Below, in pieces: positions 15,795 through 29,068 of a DNA stretch of 64,000 nt. The notes beneath the pieces are model-generated. The model did not search any database. It saw nothing but the letters and a program-made list of their open reading frames with translations, and was not told where the DNA came from. A program made the position numbers and the translations under genes. Positions within the stretch are counted from its first letter, which is position 1. Every line of letters starts with the position of its first letter. Where the stretch lies: contig NZ_AWGE01000001.1 in NCBI RefSeq assembly GCF_000495815.1, positions 124,001 to 188,000 of the forward strand, read 5' to 3'. Source of the DNA: Asticcacaulis sp. AC466. Lineage in GTDB: Bacteria > Pseudomonadota > Alphaproteobacteria > Caulobacterales > Caulobacteraceae.

Positions 15795-17228
15795 ATGCCA
15801 AGCATACAAAGCTGGTCACCGATTTTACCTGAAACGGTATGGTCCAAAGTGGCAACCATTCTCCGACGTGAGTTGGGTGAGGGGCCTTTCAATTCTTATG
15901 TGGCGCCGTCCAGCGTCCGCCCGGGGCCTTACGGCGATCCCGTACTGGTAACGCCGACGGCCTATGCGCGCGACTGGATTGCCCGCAATGCGGCACGTCG
16001 GGCGCAGGAGCTTTGGACGCAGCACGATCCGGATTCCCGTGTTCTGGAAATCAAGTCGCGCGTCGAATACGAAGATCAGACACGGCAAGCTCCGCTCGCC
16101 GGGGCAGCCGAAACGCCGGTGGTGGATGCGCCAGCGCCTGCCGCGCCGCAGATGCCGATCGTCGAGATCGCCGCTAATCGCATCAGCGGTCTGCAAGAAC
16201 GCCTAACTTTCGAAAGCTTCGTGTCGGGCCGCGGCAACGAATTCGCCTACACCATGTCGCGCCAGGTTGCATCCTGGGCGGATGGCCACTTCAATCCGGT
16301 CTTTTTTCATGGCCCCTACGGCTACGGAAAGACCCACCTGCTGAACGCCATTGGCTGGGAGGCGCAGTCGCGTCGTCCGGATGCGCGCATCGTCTACCTG
16401 ACCGCTGAAAAATTCACCTCGACCTTCGTCAAGGCGCTGATGGACAAGTCCACGGCTGCCTTCAAGGATGAGGTGCGCGGTGCCGATCTGCTACTGGTGG
16501 ACGATGTCCATTTCATCGGTGGAAAGACATCATCGCAGGAAGAATTGTTCCATACGCTGACCTCGCTGATTGAAAACAATCGCCGCGTGGTCTTCACCGC
16601 CGACCGTCCGCCGTCGCAACTGACCGAGATCGAGGCGCGCCTGCGGTCTCATCTGTCCTCGGGACTGGTTTGCGCCCTCGATGTGGCCGATCAGAGCCTG
16701 CGTATGGGCATTATCGAGCGTAAGCTCGAACAATTGTCGCAACGTATCGGCAGTTCGGGTCAGGCCCCGCGCGCCGACGTTTTACATTTTCTGGCCGAGC
16801 GTGTGCCGGGGTCGATCCGTGAGCTTGAAGGCGCGGTGAATACTCTGGTGGCGTCCGCTGGGCCGCGTCTTGGGAGTTTGACTTTGGAAGAAGCTATGGC
16901 GCTGTTGCAGCCGAATTTGAAAGTGGCCGTCGAACGCCGCGTTACGGTTGACGAAATTCAGAAACTGACCGCTGATCATTTTGGTTTGAAGCAGGCCGAC
17001 CTGTTGTCCGAGCGCCGCACCCGTTCCGTAGCCCGTCCGCGCCAGGTCGCCATGTGGCTCTGCAAGCAACATACCACCCGGTCTTATCCTGATATCGGCC
17101 GTCGTTTTGGGGGGCGCGACCACACGACCGTGCTGCACGCCGTCAAGAAGGTCGAGGAACTGCTCCAGGCCGACGACCAGATCGCACGCGACGTCGAGGC
17201 CTTGACGCGTAAGCTGCGCAATACCTGA
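15795..17228 (+). CDS. dnaA: Chromosomal replication initiator protein DnaA
   Basis: Initiator AAA+ ATPase that binds DnaA boxes and opens the origin. The product has 477 residues. Domain I occupies the N-terminal ~95 residues (VWSKVATILRRELGEGPFNSYVAP), followed by a short alanine/proline linker. Domain III has Walker A GPYGYGKTHLL, Walker B LLLVDDVHFI and a sensor region; domain IV ends with the DnaA signature RFGGRDHTTVLHAVKK. The ATG at 15795 is preferred over GTG 15762 because GGGGCGATAG precedes it, but neither ribosome site is strong. It is the first gene of dnaA-dnaN-recF-gyrB; a terminator separates it from dnaN. Its long structured upstream region may affect expression. Confidence 0.98.
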   Translation: MPSIQSWSPILPETVWSKVATILRRELGEGPFNSYVAPSSVRPGPYGDPVLVTPTAYARDWIARNAARRAQELWTQHDPDSRVLEIKSRVEYEDQTRQAPLAGAAETPVVDAPAPAAPQMPIVEIAANRISGLQERLTFESFVSGRGNEFAYTMSRQVASWADGHFNPVFFHGPYGYGKTHLLNAIGWEAQSRRPDARIVYLTAEKFTSTFVKALMDKSTAAFKDEVRGADLLLVDDVHFIGGKTSSQEELFHTLTSLIENNRRVVFTADRPPSQLTEIEARLRSHLSSGLVCALDVADQSLRMGIIERKLEQLSQRIGSSGQAPRADVLHFLAERVPGSIRELEGAVNTLVASAGPRLGSLTLEEAMALLQPNLKVAVERRVTVDEIQKLTADHFGLKQADLLSERRTRSVARPRQVAMWLCKQHTTRSYPDIGRRFGGRDHTTVLHAVKKVEELLQADDQIARDVEALTRKLRNT

Positions 17229-17240
17229 TTGGGACCCGCA

Positions 17241-17278
17241 AGCGGTTCGGGGCGAAACGCTCCGAACCGCTGTTTGTA
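17241..17278 (+). terminator. Terminator after dnaA
   Basis: AGCGGTTCGG and CCGAACCGCT form a perfect 10-pair stem with an 11-base loop, followed by a T-rich tract (TGTTTGTATTTCTT). It lies 13 bases after the dnaA stop, so dnaN probably has its own promoter or depends on readthrough. Confidence 0.75.
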
Positions 17279-17367
17279 TTTCTTGATCTTTACGCGTGAT
17301 CGTCTAATGTCCGCCTCCCGGCTCTGTATTCCAGCAAGTCGGAAAACAGGCCGGTAGGAATAACAAG

Positions 17368-18489
17368 ATGCAATTTACCATCGAACGTGGCGCGCTCCTG
17401 AAAGCCCTCGGCCACGTCCAGAACGTCGTTGAACGCCGCAACACGATCCCCATCCTGTCCAACGTCCTGCTGTCGGCTGAACGTGGCCAGGTGTCCTTTT
17501 CGGCCACCGACCTCGATATGGAAATCGTCGATACCGCCGAAGCCTCGGTTCAAGTGCCGGGCCAGATCACGGCCCCCGCCCACACCCTTTACGAAATCGT
17601 CCGTAAATTGCCGGACGGCGCCGATGTCGAACTGAAATTTGCCTCCGGTGACGATCCTCGCCTGTCGGTTTCGGCCGGCCGTTCGCGCTTCGCCCTGCCG
17701 GTCCTGCCGGCCGGTGATTTCCCGATCATGTCGGGCGACCATGAAGGCGTCTCTTACCAGATCCTGCGCGACGACCTGAAGCGCCTGATCGACAAGACCC
17801 GCTTCGCCGTGTCGACCGAAGAAACCCGCTATTATCTGAATGGCCTTTTCCTGCATACCCTCACCGAAGACGGTTCCAACTATCTGCGCGCTGTCGCGAC
17901 CGATGGCCATCGTCTGGCCTTGGCTGAAATGCCGGCCCCGGAAGGGTCGATCGGTGGCGCAGGCGTCATTATCCCGCGCAAGACGATCGATCAGGCGCGA
18001 CGTCTGCTCGACGACGGCACAGGCTATGTCGACCTGACTGTTTCGCCGGCAAAGATCCGCTTCCAGTTCGGTAATGCCTCACTGACCTCGAAGATTATCG
18101 ATGGCTCCTTCCCCGACTACGGCCGGGTCATCCCGAAGAACAACGACAAGGTCATGTCGGTCGATGCGGGCATTTTGTCCAAGGCCGTAGACCGCGTTTC
18201 GACCATTTCGGCGGAAAAGTCGCGTTCGGTAAAGATGACCATCGAAACCGGCCGTCTGACCTTGTCGGTCCGCAATATCGAGGCCGGGCAGGCCGTCGAA
18301 GAAGCGGAAATCGATTATGACAACGAAACTCTCGATATCGGTTTCAATGCCCGCTACATTATGGACGTCATGGGCCAGATCGGTGGCGATTCCGTCGAAC
18401 TGCGCTTCTCCGACTCATCGTCTCCCACCCTGGTGCTCGATCCGGTCGACAATGGCGTCCAATACGTCCTGATGCCGCTGCGCGTGTAA
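17368..18489 (+). CDS. dnaN: DNA polymerase III beta subunit (sliding clamp)
   Basis: The ring-shaped clamp that tethers DNA polymerase to the template. The 373-residue length and the start MQFTIERGALLKALGHVQNVVERRNTIPILSNVLL are typical, as are the ATDGHRLA motif in the middle and the C-terminal QYVLMPLRV that packs in the peptide-binding cleft. Three repeats of the clamp fold are implied by length. It lies between dnaA and recF on the same strand, with 58 bases to recF. Confidence 0.98.
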   Translation: MQFTIERGALLKALGHVQNVVERRNTIPILSNVLLSAERGQVSFSATDLDMEIVDTAEASVQVPGQITAPAHTLYEIVRKLPDGADVELKFASGDDPRLSVSAGRSRFALPVLPAGDFPIMSGDHEGVSYQILRDDLKRLIDKTRFAVSTEETRYYLNGLFLHTLTEDGSNYLRAVATDGHRLALAEMPAPEGSIGGAGVIIPRKTIDQARRLLDDGTGYVDLTVSPAKIRFQFGNASLTSKIIDGSFPDYGRVIPKNNDKVMSVDAGILSKAVDRVSTISAEKSRSVKMTIETGRLTLSVRNIEAGQAVEEAEIDYDNETLDIGFNARYIMDVMGQIGGDSVELRFSDSSSPTLVLDPVDNGVQYVLMPLRV

Positions 18490-18547
18490 TTTCCACATGC
18501 GCAAAGCCCTTCCCTCGTCCCTGTTTGCAGGAAAATAGGGACGAGAG

Positions 18548-22158
<3,611 letters not shown>

Positions 22159-22190
22159 CCGCTCCGCGCCTTGAGGTTTCATGATACGAC

Positions 22191-22225
22191 AAACCCCGGC
22201 CAGACGATTTTGGCCGGGTTTGTTT
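22191..22225 (+). terminator. Rho-independent terminator of gyrB
   Basis: AAACCCCGGCCA pairs with TGGCCGGGTTT (one bulged C) followed by GTTTT, 32 bases after the gyrB stop. Confidence 0.8.
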
Positions 22226-22282
22226 TGACTCCCGTCCTGAATTTATGGTGCGTTATGGCCGGATAACGGTGAGAGAGAAAAT

Positions 22283-22708
22283 ATGACCAATCGCAATACG
22301 CCAAACCGCCCAAAGACGTACAGCCTGGCATCGCGTTGGCGCAGTCTGGCCCATGCGGTGCGTGGCATTACCTTCATGCTGAAGGCGCAACACAATGCCT
22401 GGTTACATGTTGCGGGGACAGCCATTGTCATCGTCCTGGCGTCATTTCTTCAGGTCAGGCTCGAAGACTGGCGTTGGTTGATCGTGGCCATCGCCATGGT
22501 TTGGCTGGCCGAAGCCTTCAATACCGCGGTCGAATATGTCTGCGATTGGGTATCGCCCGAATGGTCTGGAGGGGTCCGCCAGGCTAAAAATATCGCTGCG
22601 GGCGCGGTTCTGATTTGTGTGGTTGCTGCTATATTTATTGGGCTTTTCACCCTGTGGCCCTATGTCGAATTGATGATTGACCGGTTCCGCGCACCGATTT
22701 CGATCTGA
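22283..22708 (+). CDS. dgkA: Diacylglycerol kinase family membrane protein
   Basis: The product is a 141-residue integral membrane kinase of the DgkA/undecaprenol kinase family, which phosphorylates diacylglycerol or a polyprenol using ATP. Three hydrophobic helices are visible (about 41-60, 66-85 and 105-128). The family core LAEAFNTAVEYVCDWVSP and RQAKNIAAGAVL is present; the usual Lys-Asp of this last motif reads Lys-Asn. The N-terminal ~20 residues are a polar extension. A ribosome site GAGAGAG precedes the ATG. It stands alone between gyrB and the convergent recQ. Lipid versus undecaprenol specificity cannot be told from the sequence. Confidence 0.88.
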   Translation: MTNRNTPNRPKTYSLASRWRSLAHAVRGITFMLKAQHNAWLHVAGTAIVIVLASFLQVRLEDWRWLIVAIAMVWLAEAFNTAVEYVCDWVSPEWSGGVRQAKNIAAGAVLICVVAAIFIGLFTLWPYVELMIDRFRAPISI

Positions 22709-22824
22709 TATGGCGCGTCATATCCGGAGCCCATGACGTGCCGCTGCTGCTGCCGTTTCGGTACGTCGACCTAGAACCTTCGTCGGCTCAGTTGAGCCGC
22801 CTCATGGCTCCAATTTTTTGTAAC

Positions 22825-22865
22825 GCCTCATGCCGAAAAGTGGGTCCCACTTTTCGGCATGAGGC
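22825..22865. repeat. 41-base near-perfect palindrome (REP-like) at the recQ 3' end
   Basis: Two 20-base arms, GCCTCATGCCGAAAAGTGGG and its exact reverse complement, surround a single T. It ends two bases before the recQ stop codon on the minus strand and lies between the convergent dgkA and recQ. The core GAAAAGTGGG/CCCACTTTTC resembles dispersed palindromic elements common in alphaproteobacterial genomes. It probably works as a bidirectional transcript end or 3' stabiliser. Confidence 0.75.
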
Positions 22866-22866
22866 T

Positions 22867-24429
22867 CTAAAGCTTAGCCTGAAACGTCAGGTCGCCCTTG
22901 AACAGCGATTTGAGCAAATCGGCGTTTTTCAAGCCCACAATAGGCATCTTGTTGTCGTACAGCTCTTCTTCGATGATGCCGGCGGCCTCGCATTGGTCGA
23001 GGACGTGAGTCAGGACACTTGCATCGTAATCGCGAGCGATCCCGAACGTCTGGACGCGGGTGGTGTAATCGCTGCGTTCTGCTTTGCCCAGAACGTGGTC
23101 GATCAGCTTCTTGCGTCCGCGCGGCCCGTTGAGGCGATAGAGCGCCGACATCAGCATCTGGGCCGGGGTGGTGACATCGACAACCTGGCTGCGATTGAGA
23201 CAGTTGTCGCAGGTCCGGCAGGGTTCGCCGGGGTCTTCGCCGAAATATTCGCGAATGGCCGATTTGCGACACTGGTGACCCAGCACCATCTTGAAAAAGT
23301 CGCGCGCCTTCTGCTTCTGCACGCTCTGGTCGGCTGCGCCTTCGTTTTCGCGCAAGCTGAGGCGACGGATTGCCCAGCCGAGATCGCCGGGATTGTGAAA
23401 GCAGACGCCGGAGGCTGGCTGGCCGTCGCGGCCCGCCCGACCGACCTCCTGCCAATAGGCTTCGGTCGATGAGGGCGGATCGGCGTGAATGACGAAGCGC
23501 ACGTCGGTTTTGTTGATGCCCATACCAAAGGCAATAGTGGCGACCATGATCTTGGCCTTGCCGGTCATGAAGGCTTTCAGGCGTTCTTCGCGAACACTCG
23601 GGGACAGGCCGGCATGATAGGCGAGGGTGGCATATCCCTCCTTGGCGAGATTTTGCGCCAATTTGTCGGCGCCGTCGCGTGACCCGCAATAGATGATACC
23701 CGTGGCGTTTTTTTGCCGGCGCAAGATATCGCTGATCGCCTTCAGGATAGCGCCCTTGCGGCGAACGAAGCGCAAGCTGAGATTAGGGCGGTCGAAGCCG
23801 GCGACGATTTCGGTGGCGTCCTCTATGTGCAGGGCGGCCTTGATATCGGTGCGCGTGTGCGCGTCGGCGGTGGCGGTGAGCGCCAGGGTCGGAACGTCCG
23901 GCAGCAGGGATTTCAGTTGGCCGAGCGCGCGGTATTCCGGCCGGAAGTCATGGCCCCACTGGCTGATGCAGTGGGCTTCGTCGATGGCGATGATAGAGGG
24001 CTTCAGCTTGACGAGACGGTCAAGGACGAATGGCGCCAGCGCCTCCGGCGACAGGTAGAGCAGGTCGAGATTGCCGTCGCGCGCGTCGTCCCACAATTGG
24101 TAGCGTGCATCCATCGATTGGCTGGAATCTAGGCGTTCGGCGCGGACGCCGCGCGCTTTCAACGCCATGACCTGATCGCTCATCAGGGCGATGAGAGGGG
24201 AAATGACGATGCCGATACGGCCGCTTACCAGGGCGGGAATCTGGTAGCACAGACTTTTGCCACCGCCGGTCGGCAGCACGGCCAGGGTGTCGCGGCCGCT
24301 CAGGATCGAATGGATAACGTCCGCCTGTTTGCCGCGAAACGCCTCATAGCCGAAAACGGTGCGCAAGATGTCTTCGGCGCGCGCCAGTTTGTCGGTCAGC
24401 GCGGGGCGGTCGAGGGTTACGGAGGGCAT
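22867..24429 (-). CDS. recQ: ATP-dependent DNA helicase RecQ, short form without HRDC domain
   Basis: The product is a 520-residue superfamily 2 helicase acting in recombination and fork repair. Walker [15 protein letters not shown], the DEAH box ([19 protein letters not shown]), TATAD, and motifs V-VI ([22 protein letters not shown]) are present. The RQC zinc ligands are intact ([15 protein letters not shown] then CRTCDNC). A winged-helix region follows up to about residue 510, but the HRDC domain found in ~600-residue RecQ is absent. The frame starts at ATG 24429; no good ribosome site is obvious. The gene ends in a long palindrome shared with dgkA. Confidence 0.95.
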   Translation of the reverse strand: MPSVTLDRPALTDKLARAEDILRTVFGYEAFRGKQADVIHSILSGRDTLAVLPTGGGKSLCYQIPALVSGRIGIVISPLIALMSDQVMALKARGVRAERLDSSQSMDARYQLWDDARDGNLDLLYLSPEALAPFVLDRLVKLKPSIIAIDEAHCISQWGHDFRPEYRALGQLKSLLPDVPTLALTATADAHTRTDIKAALHIEDATEIVAGFDRPNLSLRFVRRKGAILKAISDILRRQKNATGIIYCGSRDGADKLAQNLAKEGYATLAYHAGLSPSVREERLKAFMTGKAKIMVATIAFGMGINKTDVRFVIHADPPSSTEAYWQEVGRAGRDGQPASGVCFHNPGDLGWAIRRLSLRENEGAADQSVQKQKARDFFKMVLGHQCRKSAIREYFGEDPGEPCRTCDNCLNRSQVVDVTTPAQMLMSALYRLNGPRGRKKLIDHVLGKAERSDYTTRVQTFGIARDYDASVLTHVLDQCEAAGIIEEELYDNKMPIVGLKNADLLKSLFKGDLTFQAKL

Positions 24430-24773
24430 GATCGCAAGTTAGGGTGCTTTGCCCGGCCCGCCAAGGGTCAATTACCAAAGCGACCATAAGAGTTGATCGC
24501 CAAATGAACCGCCATCCGGCCAATCATGGCTATACATGCGGCGACCTTGGTTTTGCCAAAATTGCCGGGATAATGTATGAGGAGATGTCGGGGGGCGAAT
24601 CCGGCATTCAAAGTAGTCTGGCAAGTCAGTCTGACAAACGGCATGGGCGATGCCGTGGGCGGGCTGCCGTAACATATGTTTAACGCGACATCCTGATCAG
24701 GTTTGGCTATAGATACGCGCCTCGATTGGCGGCGCTGCCTGCGATCGGAGTTTTTTGAGTGAGGATTTGCTGA
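24430..24773. other. Divergent intergenic region between recQ and PBP1A
   Basis: About 340 bases with no convincing gene. Short frames on both strands lack family signals. It must contain the promoters of recQ (minus) and PBP1A (plus), but no strong -35/-10 pair was seen. Confidence 0.5.
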
Positions 24774-26855
24774 ATGGCGAACGGTCGGGACCCGGACGTG
24801 GGTGGGGCAAAAAGATCAAGCCGGCGGACGCCGCTCCAGGCGATCCTGTATTGGGGAACTGTCCTCAGCATCTGGGCGATCTTCTTCGCTGTGGCCTTTA
24901 TCGGCTTCATGGCGATAGACCTGCCCGATATCTCCTCGCTCGACCATCCGGCCAAACAGCCGTCGATTACCTATCTGGACCGTTCCGGCGCCCTGATCGC
25001 CGTGCGCGGCGGCAGTCAGGCGGCTGCCCCGGTGAAGCTGGGTGAATTGCCTGATTACGTGCCCCTGGCCTTCGTGGCGATCGAGGACCGCCGCTTCTTT
25101 ACCCATCCGGGTTTCGATCCGGTCGGCATGGGACGCGCTGTGCTGCGGAACCTGACCAAGCGCAAGGGCGCCAACCTGTCTGGCGGGTCGACGATCACGC
25201 AGCAATTGGCGCGAAATCTGTTCCTGTCCGCCGACCAGAATTACAAGCGTAAGGTTCAGGAACTGATGATTGCGGTGTGGCTGGAACACAAGTACACCAA
25301 GAAGCAGATTCTGGAACTCTACCTCAATCGTGTTTATTTCGGCGCCGGGGCCTACGGCATAGAAGCCGCGTCGCAACGCTACTTCAACAAGCCGGCCAAA
25401 AACCTCACGGTCGGTGAAGCCGCCATGTTGGCCGGCTTGATGAAGGCGCCCAATTCCTATTCGCCCCTGTCCGATCAGGAACGGGCCGGCAAGCGCGCAG
25501 GCATCGTTTTGGATGAAATGGTGCAGTCGAAGGTGATCACGCCCGAAGAACGCCTGGAAGCACTCAAGACGCCGATCAGTGTGTCTAAGACCCTGGCCTC
25601 CGCTCATGCCCAATACTTCATTGATTGGCTTGACCGCGACATTCGCACCCTGGTCGATCCGAAGAATACCGAAGACCTGATCGTCGAAACCACGCTCGAC
25701 CTGCCGATCCAGACGGATGCCGAGCGCGCCGTCCAAACGATCATGGCGCGCGACGCCAAAAAAGGTGTGCAGCAGGCCGCAGTCGTCTCGGTGGATGGCG
25801 AAGGCCGTATCCGCGCCCTCATTGGCGGGGTGTCCTATGGCGAGTCGCAATTCAACCGTGCAACCGATGCCCACCGCCAGGCCGGTTCGTCGTTCAAGCC
25901 GTTCGTCTATCTGACCGCCATGGAAGCTGGCTATCAGCCGAGTACGCCAGTGGTTGACGAACCCTACAGCATCGGCAATTGGGCGCCTGAAAACTACACC
26001 AAGAGATATCTTGGCTTGATCGATCTGAAAACCGCCCTGGCCCAATCGATTAATACGGTCGCCGCCCGTCTGGCTAATGATGTCGGCCGTGACAACGTCG
26101 CCCGCACCGCCAAGCGGATGGGGCTGACGTCGAAGATCAATACCGATCCGGCCATGGCGCTGGGGACATCCGAAGTCACGCCGCTTGAGATGGCGCAGGC
26201 CTATATCCCCTTCTCCAACGGCGGTTATCGCGCCACGGTGCACGGTGTCATCCGCATTCGGACGGCGTCGGGTAAGGTCCTATATCAATATCGTGATCCG
26301 GGCGAAGATGGCGGCCGCGTGCGCGTTGTCAGCAATCCGGCCCTGTCGAACATGAACCTGATGATGCGCGAAGTCATGAAGAGCGGCTCCGGTGGCGGTG
26401 CGCGTATTGCGGGCTACGATATTGCTGGCAAGACCGGTACGACCAGCGACTATCGCGATGCCTGGTTCGACGGCTTTACGGGTGGGTTCGTGACCATCGT
26501 CTGGGTAGGCCGCGACGACAATACCATCATGAGGGGCAAGGTAACGGGCGGGAGCACGCCGGCGGCGATCTGGAAAGCCTATATGATCTCCGCCCTGAAA
26601 CGTATTCAGGTCAGCGCCATTCCGGAAGGACCACCAGCCGAAGGTCCGCTGACGCCTGTTGCCGAGGATGCCCTACGTGGCCTTCTGGGCACCCAGGCCG
26701 ACGTCGTGGCGGCGTCTCAGGCAGCAAATGACAACGGATCGGGTGAACCGCCGCCCATCGTGACCATGAAGCCGATACCCAACCCGGAGGAAAAGCCGAC
26801 GAAATCGCAGACCGCCGACGATCTGTTCTCGGAAGTGCAGAAGAAAAGCCAATAA
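24774..26855 (+). CDS. mrcA: Penicillin-binding protein 1A (bifunctional)
   Basis: Class A PBP, 693 residues, with a cytoplasmic tail, one membrane helix (about residues 27-49), the glycosyltransferase domain (VAIEDRRFFTHPGFD, GGSTITQQLARN, RKVQELMIA) and the transpeptidase domain with SSFK (Ser372-Lys375), SIN and KTGTTSDYRDAWF. It polymerises and crosslinks peptidoglycan from lipid II. The C-terminal ~60 residues are a low-complexity Pro/Ala-rich tail. It is the second class A PBP in the window, so cell-wall synthesis genes are duplicated by type (1A and 1C). A GAGGATT ribosome site lies upstream of the ATG. Confidence 0.95.
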   Translation: MANGRDPDVGGAKRSSRRTPLQAILYWGTVLSIWAIFFAVAFIGFMAIDLPDISSLDHPAKQPSITYLDRSGALIAVRGGSQAAAPVKLGELPDYVPLAFVAIEDRRFFTHPGFDPVGMGRAVLRNLTKRKGANLSGGSTITQQLARNLFLSADQNYKRKVQELMIAVWLEHKYTKKQILELYLNRVYFGAGAYGIEAASQRYFNKPAKNLTVGEAAMLAGLMKAPNSYSPLSDQERAGKRAGIVLDEMVQSKVITPEERLEALKTPISVSKTLASAHAQYFIDWLDRDIRTLVDPKNTEDLIVETTLDLPIQTDAERAVQTIMARDAKKGVQQAAVVSVDGEGRIRALIGGVSYGESQFNRATDAHRQAGSSFKPFVYLTAMEAGYQPSTPVVDEPYSIGNWAPENYTKRYLGLIDLKTALAQSINTVAARLANDVGRDNVARTAKRMGLTSKINTDPAMALGTSEVTPLEMAQAYIPFSNGGYRATVHGVIRIRTASGKVLYQYRDPGEDGGRVRVVSNPALSNMNLMMREVMKSGSGGGARIAGYDIAGKTGTTSDYRDAWFDGFTGGFVTIVWVGRDDNTIMRGKVTGGSTPAAIWKAYMISALKRIQVSAIPEGPPAEGPLTPVAEDALRGLLGTQADVVAASQAANDNGSGEPPPIVTMKPIPNPEEKPTKSQTADDLFSEVQKKSQ

Positions 26856-26895
26856 CCGGCAGCTCTGTATCTTAGACGAGGCGTTCTAATTCAAG

Positions 26896-26935
26896 CAAAA
26901 CGCTCCGGGCCAATGTCCGGAGCGTTTTGTTTTTT
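26896..26935 (+). terminator. Strong terminator after PBP1A
   Basis: CAAAACGCTCCGG and CCGGAGCGTTTTG form a perfect 13-pair stem with an 8-base loop, followed by a T-run, 40 bases after the stop. It faces the convergent metallopeptidase gene and could serve both transcripts. Confidence 0.85.
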
Positions 26936-26969
26936 AACGCACTTCTGCAAGGGTCGCTGTGTGTGGCGA

Positions 26970-27719
26970 TTAACCGTTATATCGAAACAGCGTATGGCCG
27001 TTGGTTTTGAGCCATTTGCGGGCGGCCCTGTAGTCGCCGAACAGGCCCGTGACTTCAGTCCAGAAGCGGTCGGAATGGTCGGGATGGCGTAGATGAGCGC
27101 ATTCATGCGCGGCGAGATATTCCAGCACGTGGGGCGGCGCCAGAATAACCCGCCAGCTATAGCGGATCGTTTTACGTGAAGGGGTGCACGACCCCCAGCG
27201 CCCTCGGGCATCGAACAGGGAAATGCGGACTCCGGATACCCCCAGCATGCCCGCGAACCGGTCTGTTTCGGCCTGAAGGGTCTTTAGCGCCTGTTGGCGC
27301 AAGTAGCGTTCAATACGGCGGGAAAACAGACTTTCGTCGCCGCTTGTCACCAATTGCCAAGTGCCGTCTTCCGCCTGGATCGGACGGGCGGTTATGACAC
27401 CGGCCTTTTCGGACAAGGTGACGGCTTGGCCGCGGATATGGATGACGACGCCGGGCGCGAACCGCTCCGGCGCCGGCTGGTCGCGACGGTGCTCCAGAAT
27501 CCAGTCGTGTCGTGTGCGCGCGAAATCGACGGCATCCTTCAGATGCTTTGGGCGGGGGGCGGTGACGACGGCCTCGCCGGTCTTGTTATCGATGCGCAGG
27601 GAAATCCGGCGCGCTCGCTCATTGACCTTCAGGCGCAACTTGTAAGCGCCGAAATCGAGAACGTCGCCGGGCGCGTATCCGGGCTCAGGCTTCAATAGCG
27701 CCTTAAGCGAGCTTATCAT
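26970..27719 (-). CDS. YgjP-family (DUF45) putative metallopeptidase
   Basis: The product is a 249-residue cytoplasmic protein with the zinc-protease motif HECAH followed by LRHPDHSDRFW, the signature of the YgjP/SprT-like DUF45 family. RWGSCTPSRKTIRYSWRVILAP precedes it, also family-typical. The third zinc ligand is the conserved His in the HSDRFW segment. The substrate is unknown in the family. The ATG at 27719 lies inside the last codons of the PHA depolymerase gene (17-base overlap) on the same strand, so translation is probably coupled; the frame extends to 27812 without better support. Confidence 0.86.
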   Translation of the reverse strand: MISSLKALLKPEPGYAPGDVLDFGAYKLRLKVNERARRISLRIDNKTGEAVVTAPRPKHLKDAVDFARTRHDWILEHRRDQPAPERFAPGVVIHIRGQAVTLSEKAGVITARPIQAEDGTWQLVTSGDESLFSRRIERYLRQQALKTLQAETDRFAGMLGVSGVRISLFDARGRWGSCTPSRKTIRYSWRVILAPPHVLEYLAAHECAHLRHPDHSDRFWTEVTGLFGDYRAARKWLKTNGHTLFRYNG

Positions 27720-28953
27720 TTTGAGCGATGAAGTCGCGAATGCGCGGATAGATTTCCTCACGGAAGCGACGACCATTGAAGACACCATAGTGACCGGCGC
27801 CCTTCTGAACATACAGAAGTTTCTGGTCTTCCGGAATATTTGGGCACATGGCGTGCGCGGCCTGTGTCTGACCGACGCCCGAAATATCGTCCTTTTCGCC
27901 TTCGACCGTCATCAGGGCGATGTCGGTGATGGCCTTGGTATCGACGATACGGCCCTTATGGACCAGTTCTCCTTTGGGCAAGGCGAACTTCTGGAACACC
28001 AGGTCGATGGTCTGGAGGTAGAATTCTTCGGTCAGGTCGAGGACGGACAGGTATTCGTCATAGAATTCCAGGTGCTTTTGCGCGCCGTCGCCGTCGTCGG
28101 TGACAAGGGAGTTGAAGTAATCCCAATGCGCGTCTGTGTGACGTTCCTCGTTCATGCTCATGAAGCTGTAGAGCTGAACAAACCCCGGATATACGCGGCG
28201 GCCGAGCCCGGGATAGGGCGGCGGCACGGTATGGATCATGTTCGATTTGAACCAGGTAAACGGCTTTTCCTGGGCCAGGTCGTTGGTCACAGTCGGATTG
28301 AAGCGGGCGTCGATAGGCGAGCCCATGAAGGTCATAGACGCCGGACGGCACGGATCATTGTCTTCGCTCATCAGGCAGGCCGTGGCTAGGACCGGCGGTC
28401 CCGGTTGGCAAACCGCCACGACATGGGTGCGCGAACCGATGGCGGTCAGCATGTCGCGGATGTGATCCATGTAGGAATAGAAGTCGAAACGGCCTTCCAG
28501 AACGGGCACCTGACGCGCATTGATCCAGTCGGTGATATAGACGTCATGATCGAGCAGGAATTCCTGGACCGTGCCACGCAGCAGGGTAGCATAGTGTCCG
28601 GATAACGGGGCGACGATCAGGACCGCCGGCGCGCTGGTCTTGCGCTTGGCGCGGCGCAAATCCGAGGCGTCACGCTGAAACCGCAGGAGGCGGCACCACG
28701 GACTGACCCAATCCTCGATGATCGAAACCCGTACGTCTTTGCCGTTGATCTGGACCTTATCGATGCCCCACTCTGGCTTGCCGTAACGTTTGGTGACGTT
28801 ACTGAACAACTCCGCCGAGGCGTAGAGGGTCCGGCCGATGGCCGTATCCGATGCCGGATTGAGAGGCGAACCCCAGAAGTCCCGGGTCATCTGCGCCAGC
28901 GCCCGCATGGGGGCGGCGGTGTAATAGGCATATTCGTGCAACGAATAAAGCAT
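27703..28953 (-). CDS. phaZ: Intracellular polyhydroxyalkanoate depolymerase
   Basis: The product is a 416-residue alpha/beta-hydrolase that mobilises stored polyhydroxyalkanoate. LHEYAYYTAAPMRALAQ at the N-terminus and the nucleophile region AVCQPGPPVLAT (Cys182, matching the cysteine nucleophile known in Ralstonia PhaZ1) identify the family. The C-terminal GAGHYGVFNGRRFREEIYP carries the catalytic His. The ATG at 28953 is the usual family start; the frame is open to 28995. Ribosome site is weak. It overlaps the downstream metallopeptidase gene. Its presence suggests the organism makes PHA granules, though no synthase is in the window. Confidence 0.93.
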   Translation of the reverse strand: MLYSLHEYAYYTAAPMRALAQMTRDFWGSPLNPASDTAIGRTLYASAELFSNVTKRYGKPEWGIDKVQINGKDVRVSIIEDWVSPWCRLLRFQRDASDLRRAKRKTSAPAVLIVAPLSGHYATLLRGTVQEFLLDHDVYITDWINARQVPVLEGRFDFYSYMDHIRDMLTAIGSRTHVVAVCQPGPPVLATACLMSEDNDPCRPASMTFMGSPIDARFNPTVTNDLAQEKPFTWFKSNMIHTVPPPYPGLGRRVYPGFVQLYSFMSMNEERHTDAHWDYFNSLVTDDGDGAQKHLEFYDEYLSVLDLTEEFYLQTIDLVFQKFALPKGELVHKGRIVDTKAITDIALMTVEGEKDDISGVGQTQAAHAMCPNIPEDQKLLYVQKGAGHYGVFNGRRFREEIYPRIRDFIAQNDKLA

Positions 28954-29068
28954 GATGGGAACTCTGTTACCGTTAGCGTTAACTAACACTAACATGGTAG
29001 TCCTGCCAATTCATTACGAGACGAATTTAATAAAAATATGCTGCGCTGCACCAAAAACGGGTCGGACA

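Noticed and set aside
22738-23472. 244-residue plus-strand frame antisense to recQ
   Set aside because: Shadow frame of recQ; its sequence has no domain and crosses the palindrome.
24444-24683. 79-residue frame in the recQ-PBP1A gap
   Set aside because: No ribosome site or family pattern; composition looks like non-coding sequence.
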